A DNA stretch of 19,293 bases from JALYIM01 sp040003205 (GTDB lineage: Bacteria > Acidobacteriota > Terriglobia > Terriglobales > Acidobacteriaceae). Position numbers and translations under genes: made by a program. Shown here one piece after another: positions 7,665 to 15,621 of this stretch (positions are counted from its first letter, which is position 1; each line of letters begins with the position of its first letter). Where the stretch lies: the NCBI GenBank assembly GCA_040003205.1, contig JBDUDA010000025.1, positions 1 to 19,293 of the forward strand, in the 5' to 3' direction. The notes beneath the pieces were generated by a model. That model was given only the letters and a program-made list of their open reading frames with translations, did no database searches and was not told where the DNA came from.

Positions 7665-7839
7665 ACCGCTAGATTCGAACTAATCGTATGAATCCACTGA
7701 TGTAAGCGACGACTGGCTGATCGTTTTCCAGAACGAGCCATATCCCTTCAAAAACTGACTGCCGCTCCCTTTACGCGGACATCCAACCCGCATAGCATGC
7801 ATCTCAATAGCAAAATTTCCGCAGATCAGAGGATGTGTC

Positions 7840-9972
7840 ATGCGAAAACTTGGTATAGGGATTGGAATTTTAATTTTGGTGGTCATGGTGGCAATTGGGA
7901 TCTTTGCTGCCACCTTCGATGTCAACCGGTATCACGCACTCGTTCAATCTGAGTTAGAGCGTCGCCTCGGCCGCCAGGTCACTCTGGGAGAGATGCATTT
8001 GGGCATCGTTCCGCCTCGTTTTCGGGTGCAGGATATAGCGATCGCGGACGACTCCAGCTTCAACTCGCAGATACCTTTCGTCCAAGCCAAAGAGTTGGAT
8101 GTCGCCGTCAAGCTGATGCCGCTGTTGCAGAAAGACATCGAAATTGACTCTCTCAATCTGCAAAGGCCGAGCGTCGAACTGATCAAGAACCAGCAGGGCA
8201 AATGGAATTTTTCGTCCGTAGGCGCGAGTTCGCAACCTGCCAAAACCTCCGGCAATCAGCAGTTTTCCCTCGCCGCGCTGACGATTGAAGATGGGCAGGT
8301 CGCTATCACTGACCAGCAAAGTGCCAGCAATCTGCGATCTGTCTATGACCATATCGATGTCACGCTGCGCGATTTCGCGCCCAATCAGCCCTTCTCGATT
8401 GATGCAGCCGCCCACCTGCCAGGAGCGGGCAAGCAGGAAGTCCGGCTGAAAGGGACAGGAGGTCCTATCATGCAGGCCGAGCCCGCCACGACTCCATTTC
8501 AGGGGACCGTCAACTTACAGAGCGTTGCGATTGCCGGATTGCAGCACTTTCTCAACTCTCCGGCATTGGTCAACACCGACGGCATCGTCTCTGGCAACTC
8601 CGACATAAGCAATCAGGCTGGAAAGCTGGCGGTCAAAGGGCAGCTCTCGGTTCAACAGGGCAAAATCCGCGGCACGGAGTTAGGCTTCCCCGTGACCGCC
8701 GACTACGACATCACGGACGATCTGAAAGCAGACGCGATTTCCATCCGTAATACGAATCTGAAACTGGGTGCGACCCCGCTGAATATTTCGGGTACGGTCA
8801 ACGCTAAGCCGACTCCGCCGGAACTCAATCTCGATCTGAAAGCTTCCAATGTTTCGATTGCGGAAGCGGCAAAACTCGCCTCCGCCGCGGGCATGGGTGC
8901 GTCAGCGGCAGTAAACGTCACTGGAAACGTGAACGCTGATATCAAAGCCACGGGCGCGGCAACAAAGCCGGCACTGAATGGCACCATCAACGGAAGAGAT
9001 ATTCAGGCCAGCGGAAAAGACATTGCTCAGCCTGTACAGATCAAGAGCATCAACCTCAGGCTGACTCCCAATGAGATCGTCTCGGATAACTTCAACGTCA
9101 CTTCCGGAGGCACCACCCTATCGTCGCAATTCAGCGTGCGCGACTACACCGCGAAGTCCCCAGCCATCAACGCCACCGCACACGCTGCGAATGCCGCCCT
9201 TCCCCAAATTCTGGCCATGGCAAAAGCCTACGGAGTAACCTCGCTCGACAAACTAACCGGCGCCGGGACCCTTAATCTCGATCTAAAGGCCGCCGGAACA
9301 CTCCAGGCCATGGGGTCCAACGAAATCATGAGGGCGCTCAATGGCGCAATCGTTGTGGCTTTCAACAACGTTCGCTATGCCGGAACGGACATCAATCACG
9401 AAGTAGCCTCCATCGGCGGATTCCTGAAAGGCAACGAGGCAGACAAGGGATACACCAACATCAGTAAAGTGACTGGCAACATTGCCATCAAAAGCGGCAT
9501 TGCCCAGACCAGCAATCTACAGGCGTTGCTTGACTTGGGCAGCGTTGGAGTTACGGGAACAGCAAATCTCGTAGACCAGACGCTGAATCTGCACGTGGTC
9601 ACGGTAATGTCGAAGGATTCCAGCCAGAAAGCCGGCGGGACAGGCGTTGGCGGATACATGCAAAGCGCGCTCGCCAACAATCAGGGCGAACTAGTCGTAC
9701 CCGCAGTAGTGACCGGAACCTTCCAGAAGCCAAAATTTACCCCCGACCTACAGCAGGTGGCGCGCATGAAGCTGAATGGATTGGTGCCAAACTTCAGCAA
9801 TCCGTCGGCGGCGGTATCGGGGGTGCTGGGTAATCTTCTAGGACAAAAGCCAGCCAATCAGCAAACGCCGCAATCGCAAGATCAACAGCAGAGCGCAGAT
9901 CCGGTGCAGCAAATCATGGGATTGTTCGGAAAGAAGAAGCCCGCAACCCCACCCGCGCAGCCGCCAAAATAG
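7840..9972 (+). CDS. AsmA-family membrane-anchored protein
   Basis: 710 residues. One N-terminal membrane anchor (about 5-24) is followed by the AsmA signature start 'FDVNRYHALVQSELERRLGR'. A long periplasmic beta-rich region holds repeated bridge-like segments (for example 'LNLDLKASNVSIAEAAKL' and 'GTLNLDLKAAGTLQAMGS'). The AsmA C-terminal domain lies at about 440-660. The last 45 residues are a low-complexity Gln/Pro-rich tail with GKKKP. AsmA-like proteins are thought to bridge the periplasm and affect lipid or outer-membrane protein homeostasis; the exact role here is unknown. AGAGG lies 8 nt before ATG. The 175-bp gap after the GH3 gene holds nothing recognisable, and separate transcription is possible. 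Confidence 0.9.
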   Translation: MRKLGIGIGILILVVMVAIGIFAATFDVNRYHALVQSELERRLGRQVTLGEMHLGIVPPRFRVQDIAIADDSSFNSQIPFVQAKELDVAVKLMPLLQKDIEIDSLNLQRPSVELIKNQQGKWNFSSVGASSQPAKTSGNQQFSLAALTIEDGQVAITDQQSASNLRSVYDHIDVTLRDFAPNQPFSIDAAAHLPGAGKQEVRLKGTGGPIMQAEPATTPFQGTVNLQSVAIAGLQHFLNSPALVNTDGIVSGNSDISNQAGKLAVKGQLSVQQGKIRGTELGFPVTADYDITDDLKADAISIRNTNLKLGATPLNISGTVNAKPTPPELNLDLKASNVSIAEAAKLASAAGMGASAAVNVTGNVNADIKATGAATKPALNGTINGRDIQASGKDIAQPVQIKSINLRLTPNEIVSDNFNVTSGGTTLSSQFSVRDYTAKSPAINATAHAANAALPQILAMAKAYGVTSLDKLTGAGTLNLDLKAAGTLQAMGSNEIMRALNGAIVVAFNNVRYAGTDINHEVASIGGFLKGNEADKGYTNISKVTGNIAIKSGIAQTSNLQALLDLGSVGVTGTANLVDQTLNLHVVTVMSKDSSQKAGGTGVGGYMQSALANNQGELVVPAVVTGTFQKPKFTPDLQQVARMKLNGLVPNFSNPSAAVSGVLGNLLGQKPANQQTPQSQDQQQSADPVQQIMGLFGKKKPATPPAQPPK

Positions 9973-9997
9973 ACGGCAAGTTCGAGGCAAATAACAA

Positions 9998-10030
9998 GGC
10001 GCACTCAAAATTCGAGTGCGCCTTTCGTTT
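9998..10030. terminator. Bidirectional rho-independent terminator
   Basis: A perfect 9-bp stem, GGCGCACTC/GAGTGCGCC (9998-10006 with 10014-10022), closes a 7-base loop. It is followed on the plus strand by TTTCGTTT and on the minus strand by TTGTTATTT. It sits between the convergent AsmA gene and the second receptor gene and can serve both. Confidence 0.88.
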
Positions 10031-10045
10031 GAGGACAAGCTTTGA

Positions 10046-13000
10046 TTAGAAGCTAAAGCGTGCCTGTAGTTGAATTGTACGGCTACCCAAGCCTCGACCT
10101 GCCACGCCAAAGTCAGAATTGACGCTGGCAATCGAGCCATCTGGATTCACCGACCCGAGGTTCCCGTCAATCGACGAGCCATCGATGTTCAGCTTGTTAA
10201 AGACATTGTAGACATCGGCACGGATTTCAAACTTCGCATTTTCTCCCAAACCTTTAAGGTGTGGAAGTCCGAAGCCTTTGCTGATACTCGCGTCCACGTC
10301 GCTGTAGCCGGGACCCGTCAAGCTGTTGCGATGGATTCCTGGCGTCACTCCCCCAGTAGCGGCGGGAAATACAGGTCCAGGAACGAACGTCGGCGCAGCG
10401 AAGAACTGCGTGCCATTGCCGCCGAAGTTCGGGTTTACTGCCTGTTGGAAAGTACTGTTAGAGGTGCTGGTACCGAACCCCGAACCTATACCTGCCGGGC
10501 GCAAGGTTCCGTATCCGCTACCCTGGTAATAGAAGCCCGTGCTGGCGTTGTAGAACGGATCAAATGGATATCCGGAGTGAATGTTCCAAATGCCGCTTAA
10601 CGCCCAACCGCCCGCGATTTTTTCCGCCCAGCTATGGCTGCCACGGAAAATTACCGGTTGCCACAATCCGAACAGCTTGAATGCATTGCGGACGTCATAG
10701 TTAGCCCGACCGTACGCAGCATGAGTGTTGAATGGATAAGGGTCCTGGTAGTACGGCCCAGAATTTTCATCCATGGACTTCGCCCAGGTATATTGCGCGG
10801 ACGCCTGGAAGGTGTGCGCGAAATTATGGGTCAAGGTGGCGATCATCGCGTTGTAATTGGAAGTACCAGTGTTGCCCCAGAAGTTCACGCTCTGCACGAT
10901 GGGGTTCAAAGGCACTCCGAAGGCTCCCGCGATAGTGTTGTAGTTGCTGTGAATAAGGACGTGACGGGTCTGATTTCCTTGATATCCCAAGGTGAAGACC
11001 ATGTTGTAAGGCAGCTGATCTTGCATGTCAAAGGAGTAATGGTAATTGGTAATGGTCTTGGGATTCGACTGGAAGGCTGCGACAGTGGTTGTCCCGGTCA
11101 ACGGCAGGTTGTTGCTGCCAAACGTTGTAATCGCGCCCGGGTTAGGAGCGTATCCGAATAAAGAGTGTGTATTGCCCGCGGTCTGGTAGAGAATGCCGGT
11201 CCCGGCGCATGTTGGGTCGGTGAAGGGATAGGGACAGAAGAAATTCGCCGACACCGCGTTGGGTGGGTTGCCGCTGCCGTTGGCAGTAATGGCAAGCTCA
11301 TTCTGGTTGAAGTTAATTCCAAAGCCTCCGCGGAATACAACTTTGCTGTTGAATCGATTGGGGGACCAGGCAAAACCTACGACTGGACCGAAGTTGTTTT
11401 TCTGTGGGGTATAAATATTCCCGCCGACCCTGATCCGGGCATTCGTAAGCTGAGCCGAGCCCGAGCCAAATTGGAATACGTCCTGGTTATTTTGTTTGGC
11501 ATAGAGTGCGCCAAAGTATGACCAGCGCAAACCAAGGTTGATGGTGAGATTAGGACGCAGCTTGATGTCGTCCTGGCCAAAGATTCCTGCCATGTTTTCG
11601 CGGTCATCCTGACGGTTGGCAAAAGGAATGCCGGTCTTTGAATCGAACTGACCAGTTTCTTGATAGGGAGCATCATTCGCGAAGTCCCAAAGGCTGTGGA
11701 AGTTAAAGCCGGGACGCGCAACGTAGACCGGATTATTCAAGTAGAACAACCGGGTGAACTCGCCTCCCACTTTGATACTGTGACGGCCGGCGATTTTGGT
11801 CAAAACGTCGTTGTAGGAATAGGTCCATTGATTTAAGTTGCTCGGTCCAGGGGCTCCAAAAAATTGAGGCGAGCTTCCTGCCGAGCTGCCAATTACATCA
11901 ATGTTGGCCTGCGGCAGTCCAAAGGCGGCTTGCGGATTGCTGCTGACTTCGTTCCACCGCCACCCGGCGGCATTCGCGCGCGCCTGATTGAGAAGCGAAG
12001 GCGAGAACGTATGGTTCCAGATGAGAGAAAAGGCATCGTTGATCTGGGAATGGTGCCAGAAATTCTCCCGGCGTACTGGTCCGTTGAAATTGGTGGTGTC
12101 CACCGGTACCCAGTAGATGGTGGAACTGAGTTTATCTTTCTGCGTGAGCTGAACGTCCAGACGACCGTTGTATTGCTTCTGCGACGTTTTGATCGGATTC
12201 ACAGTGTTGAAGAATGCCAGGTCGGGTATTCCATCCAACCCGCCGCCCACGCCGGGCTGATTGGCATTGCCCCCGTAAGTCAAATCCTGCGTGCCCAATG
12301 GTGAAGTCAGCGGAGAACCGACGTCCAGCCCGCCAGCGGTGGTGTTGCAATTAACGCCTTCCACCAAACCTACCGAGACACATGTTCGCGGGATGATGCT
12401 ACTCGCAGATACCGAATTTCCCGGGAAAGACAAATACTTTGCCGCGATACTGCCCGCCGGGCCGGCAGAGGCGTCAAACTGCGAAGTCTCGTACCACCCT
12501 TGCGCCGTGCCCGAAGCGGCAGTAGGACTAGCTTCGTAGTTGAAGAAGGCAAATATTTTATTCTTCCAGATGGGGCCACCAAGACTTCCTCCGTATTGGT
12601 TGAACCGGTTGTCATCGCGATTGAGGCCTCGCTGCGCAGGCGTGCCTGCCTGGTTCGAGCCAATGCCGTTCCATCGCTGATAGGCGTTCAGTCCGGGGCG
12701 GGAGGCTTTGAAAAAAGCGCTGCCGTGCAGATCATTGGTTCCGCTCTTGGAAGTCACCTGAATTTGTGCGCCACTGAAACGACCGTTTTCCGCGTCGTAA
12801 CTGTTGGAGACAACCTTCATGTCTTCCACAGAATCTTCACTGGGCGTGATGATTGAAGTCCCGCCCCACACTGCACTGACCGTGCTGATTCCATCAATCG
12901 TGATGCCATTATTTTGGTACTGCCCACCCGCGCTCTGTATCTGCGGACCGTTCTCAGTATTAAAGACGCCACTGCTGCCACCGGGGCCTTGGTTTCCCGG

Positions 13001-13539
13001 TGTGTTGTTGGACCCGCCGCCCCCCTTTTGCGAAGCATCTCCAAAGACCCCCGGAGCCAGCTGCGCCAACTGAAACACGTCGCGGTTAAACGATGGCATG
13101 TGCTGAATCTGATTGCTGTTGATGGTTCCGCTCAGAGTCGCGGTTTCGGTGTCCAACGCCATGGTGGTGCCGGACACCGTGATGGTCTCCGATGCTCCGC
13201 CTATGCCGAGCTGAGATCCAAAGAGTTGAGCTGCTCAGGAATGATCTGCACCTGTTCGAGCTCTTGCTTCTTAAAACCCTCGTGCTCCGCAGTGAGTTTG
13301 TAGGGCGCCGGGGCCAGTCCGTTGAACTGGTAAATCCCATTTTCGTCCGAGGTCGTTACCATGGTGTTATTAGTATCAGTGTTAACTAAGGTTACGGCGG
13401 CGCCGGAAATTACTGCGCCCTGGGTATCGGCTACAGGTCCGCGGAGCGAAGCCCGGTATTGGGCGTGCGCCAGGATGGATAGGCAAAACGTGCAAACAAG
13501 CAGGAGGAGGAATTTCACTTTCGGAGTGCTACGGCTCAT
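10046..13539 (-). pseudogene. TonB-dependent receptor-like protein interrupted by a one-base deletion
   Basis: The start at 13539 (GAGGTG about 7 nt upstream) opens a frame with a signal peptide (core KFLLLLVCTFCLSILAHA) and a carboxypeptidase-regulatory-like domain, and ends at TAG 13201-13203 after 112 residues. The next frame carries the plug ('MPSFNRDVFQLAQLAPG') and a complete beta-barrel down to 10046, ending in QARFSF, with no other defect. Reinserting one C in the coding strand next to 13213/13214 turns CTC-AG into CTC-CAG. This joins 'LNSLDL' to 'QLGIGGASETITVSG', the usual linker, and gives about 1164 residues. No slippery heptamer is visible, so programmed frameshifting is unlikely. 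A GTG at 13177 could only start a protein without signal peptide or first domain. This is a recent mutation, phase variation or a sequencing/assembly error. Confidence 0.85.
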
Positions 13540-13636
13540 GGACTCACCTCAAAACGGAATCATTCCGGTCAAAATTCGAATGTTCAATCCGCGGGACTTA
13601 GGACGTATGGTGTCTTCTTGGGTACTGAAGTTAACC

Positions 13637-13674
13637 TATAGACTGTTATCTTAAATGCAAACTGTCTATACAGT
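13637..13674. promoter_or_regulatory. Operator-like dyad upstream of the second receptor gene
   Basis: ACTGT-CTAT-ACAGT is a perfect 5-bp dyad at 13661-13674. It overlaps a wider inverted repeat, TATAGAC (13637-13643) with GTCTATA (13664-13670). The pair lies about 100-135 bp upstream of the receptor ATG at 13539. The spacing suits a dimeric repressor or activator, but no regulator gene is adjacent and no clean promoter hexamers were found. The rest of 13540-13740 shows no gene. Confidence 0.4.
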
Positions 13675-13740
13675 CTTTGTGGCAGGAGTTTCTAAGGGTG
13701 TCGACAGAGGTACAGAGGGAATGAGATCGGGTAGATGCGG

Positions 13741-13956
13741 TTATTTGTGCCAGAGAGTGGAAAGAGCTTGCGCGGCTTCCGCAAGTGTTCGTTTGCGCTG
13801 CAATTCCTCTCCCTCAGCGCGGGTTCGGATAGCTCGCTTACGTTGGAGCATCTGATCCGCCGGCCTGAAAGGGCGGGAATCTTTATCTGAGTGTAAGACC
13901 ACCATGGCAGCGTCGAAGATTTGCTTTGCGTCGGGAACGTTTGCGTTTGTGCTCAT
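13741..13956 (-). CDS. Short hypothetical protein
   Basis: 71 residues from ATG at 13956. An earlier in-frame ATG at 13992 would add 12 unconvincing residues. The protein is hydrophilic and mostly helical, with a basic/acidic heptad-like stretch from about 36 to the end (MLQRKRAIRTRAEGEELQRK). No family is recognised. No strong Shine-Dalgarno sequence precedes either start. Support comes from amino-acid composition and the lack of a competing frame; a spurious frame is possible. It is transcribed toward the second receptor's promoter region, on the same strand. Confidence 0.4.
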   Translation of the reverse strand: MSTNANVPDAKQIFDAAMVVLHSDKDSRPFRPADQMLQRKRAIRTRAEGEELQRKRTLAEAAQALSTLWHK

Positions 13957-14227
13957 AACGTGACCAGTACAATAGATTGTCGGGCGTTGCACAATACAGG
14001 CAAATCTTCACAGGGATTTGGAAAGATAACGTAGGAATCGGCGGCGGTGCCATTAGAAGAGTGGAGTTAATTCCTTTCGTTTGATGTCGAACATAAAAAG
14101 CTCTAACGGTACCGTCAGCAACTCATACGTCTTGGCGGAGGCTCAAACCAGCGTACTAAAACTCCCATCGAGATTTAGCCGAAGGTTTAGGGTGGAGCTA
14201 TGAGACCCTGATCCGAAGCAAATTGTG
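13957..14227. other. Intergenic stretch without recognised features
   Basis: About 270 bp between the short hypothetical gene and the nested palindrome. I looked for tRNA-like cloverleaves, terminators and reading frames on both strands and saw none that I can support. Confidence 0.5.
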
Positions 14228-14419
14228 GGTAGTGGCTCAATTTCAAAATAACCTGTCATCTCGACCGGAGTCGTGGATTCGCGCAGCGAAAACACCGCGG
14301 AGTGGAGAGACCTGCTTTCCCCCGTCTAATAGCAGGTCTCTCGACTCCGCAAAGCCAGGCGGCTTTGCTTGGCTCGAGATGACAACCTTGGGTTGTAGTT
14401 TTGGAATTGAGCCACTACC
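14228..14419. repeat. 192-bp nested palindromic element (MITE-like)
   Basis: The outer ends are the perfect 13-bp inverted repeat GGTAGTGGCTCAA (14228-14240) and TTGAGCCACTACC (14407-14419), extending to about 20 bp with one mismatch. Inside is a second pair, TGTCATCTCGA (14254-14264) with TCGAGATGACA (14374-14384). A 20-bp stem with a single mismatch lies at the centre (14297-14316 with 14331-14350). No transposase frame is present and no clear target-site duplication was found. The whole could fold into a long cruciform or RNA hairpin. It ends 51 bp before the ATG at 14471, so it may supply or separate regulatory sequence for that gene. Confidence 0.8.
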
Positions 14420-14470
14420 AAATCGGTCTGTCTAACAGCAATCCATTGGTCAAATATAACGAGGTGACAC

Positions 14471-15310
14471 ATGGCGTGTAATCCAGAAGCGCTGAGGCAT
14501 GTCCCGCTATTCGCGTTGTTAGATGATGACGAGACCGCAGTTCTGGCAGGACAAGTCGAGCTCAAAAAGTTTGCCGCTCGACAACGTATTTACAAGATCG
14601 GCGACCCGGGCGGCCAGGCCTATGTGATGGTGAGCGGGAAGGTCCGTGTCACCACAGTGGATGAAGACCATCAGGAAGTTGTGGTGGACGAGCCGCAGCA
14701 TGGGGAATTCTTCGGATTCGCATCCATGTTGGAAGAAACCCTGCATCAGACCGCTGCTACCGCCCTCGAAGAAACCGAATGCCTCGAGGTTGACCGCGAC
14801 GACATCGCTGTATTGCTACAGCGAAAGCCGTTGGCAGCGATGACCATGCTGGCGGTTCTGGGGCGACAGTTTCATGCTTCGCAGCAGCTTGTCCGCATTA
14901 GAGCAAATCGCAATCCCAACGAATTGATTGAGAAGGAAGCGACCTTTGGTGAGCGCATAGCGGACGCGGTCGCGCGTTTTGGCGGTTCCTGGACTTTCAT
15001 CATTACCTTCGGAGTAGTGCTGGTTATTTACACCAGTCTGAATTCCGCGTTGCGAGGTTCGGCCTGGGACCCGTATCCGTTTATTCTTCTGAATCTGTTC
15101 TTGTCGATGTTGGCAGCGATTCAAGCGCCGGTGATCATGATGAGCCAGAACCGTCAGGATACAAAGGACCGCTTGCGCGGAGAACTCGACTACGACGTCA
15201 ATCGCCGCGCTGCCTCGGAGATTCAGGGCCTGGCTCACAAGCTGAATCTTTTGGGCGACAAGATCGTAGACGTGGAAGACCTGCTTCGCGAAAAAACTGC
15301 GAAGCAATAA
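14471..15310 (+). CDS. Cyclic-nucleotide-binding-like domain fused to DUF1003 membrane domain
   Basis: 279 residues. Residues about 8-125 form a CRP-type cNMP-binding beta-roll ('GQAYVMVSGKVRV', 'HGEFFGFASMLEE'). Residues about 155-255 match DUF1003, with two membrane segments (about 173-192 and 203-225) and the conserved stretch 'PYPFILLNLFLSMLAAIQAP' followed by 'MMSQNRQD'. The C-terminal end is helical and may be coiled-coil. There is no helix-turn-helix, so it is not a transcription factor; a membrane protein with a cytosolic sensing domain is expected. The usual phosphate-binding Arg of the cassette (Arg-Ser/Thr-Ala) is replaced: here Gln93-Thr94-Ala95. Binding of cAMP or cGMP is therefore uncertain. 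GAGGTG lies 5 nt before ATG. The DUF1003 function is unknown. Confidence 0.9.
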   Translation: MACNPEALRHVPLFALLDDDETAVLAGQVELKKFAARQRIYKIGDPGGQAYVMVSGKVRVTTVDEDHQEVVVDEPQHGEFFGFASMLEETLHQTAATALEETECLEVDRDDIAVLLQRKPLAAMTMLAVLGRQFHASQQLVRIRANRNPNELIEKEATFGERIADAVARFGGSWTFIITFGVVLVIYTSLNSALRGSAWDPYPFILLNLFLSMLAAIQAPVIMMSQNRQDTKDRLRGELDYDVNRRAASEIQGLAHKLNLLGDKIVDVEDLLREKTAKQ

Positions 15311-15395
15311 CGCGCGCATTCGCTGCTAGAAGGCAACAAGCGGGCGTGACTTCGATGCACTTTCGAGTAAGGTTTTCCACCTATTTCGCTTGCGG

Positions 15396-15607
15396 CTAAG
15401 CAGTCGAGTTCGTACACTCCAAAAACAGAGTCATTCCCAACGCCACTGCGTCATCGAAAACTGGAGACGCAGCGAGAAGTACTGCTTCCGCTGTTTGTGC
15501 ATCCGCTTCGCCAACTAAAAACAGACTGAAGGCCTCGCTCTCGGGCAGGCTTCATCGACGCCTCGGGATATGCCCGTCCAAAAATCGTCGGGCGGTAACT
15601 CGGGCAC
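15396..15607 (-). pseudogene. Possible remnant of a small gene in the 311-bp intergenic gap
   Basis: The gap 15311-15621 has no intact gene. On the minus strand, a stop-free 51-codon stretch from 15551 to TAG 15396-15398 translates to protein-like sequence (SLPESEAFSLFLVGEADAQ, later PVFDDAVALGMTLFLECTN), but has a TGA directly upstream and no start codon near its beginning. In a neighbouring frame, a GTG at 15607 opens 'MPELPPDDFWTGISRGVDEA', which would join the first stretch after one frameshift near 15545. No family is recognised, and it may be chance. Confidence 0.28.
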
Positions 15608-15621
15608 GCTCAGGAGAAATC

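Noticed and set aside
10634..11161. A 175-codon plus-strand frame inside the second receptor gene
   Set aside because: Antisense shadow of the receptor barrel; no ribosome-binding site or recognisable protein features.
13201..13203. TAG in the second receptor considered as recoding (frameshift or readthrough)
   Set aside because: Readthrough would stay in the wrong frame, no slippery heptamer is present, and a one-base deletion explains the data simply.
14228..14419. Nested palindrome considered as an insertion sequence
   Set aside because: Too short for a transposase, no coding frame inside, and no clear target-site duplication.
15552..15554. In-frame TGA in the minus-strand intergenic frame considered as a second Sec codon
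   Set aside because: No redox motif around it, no convincing start upstream, and no recognised family.
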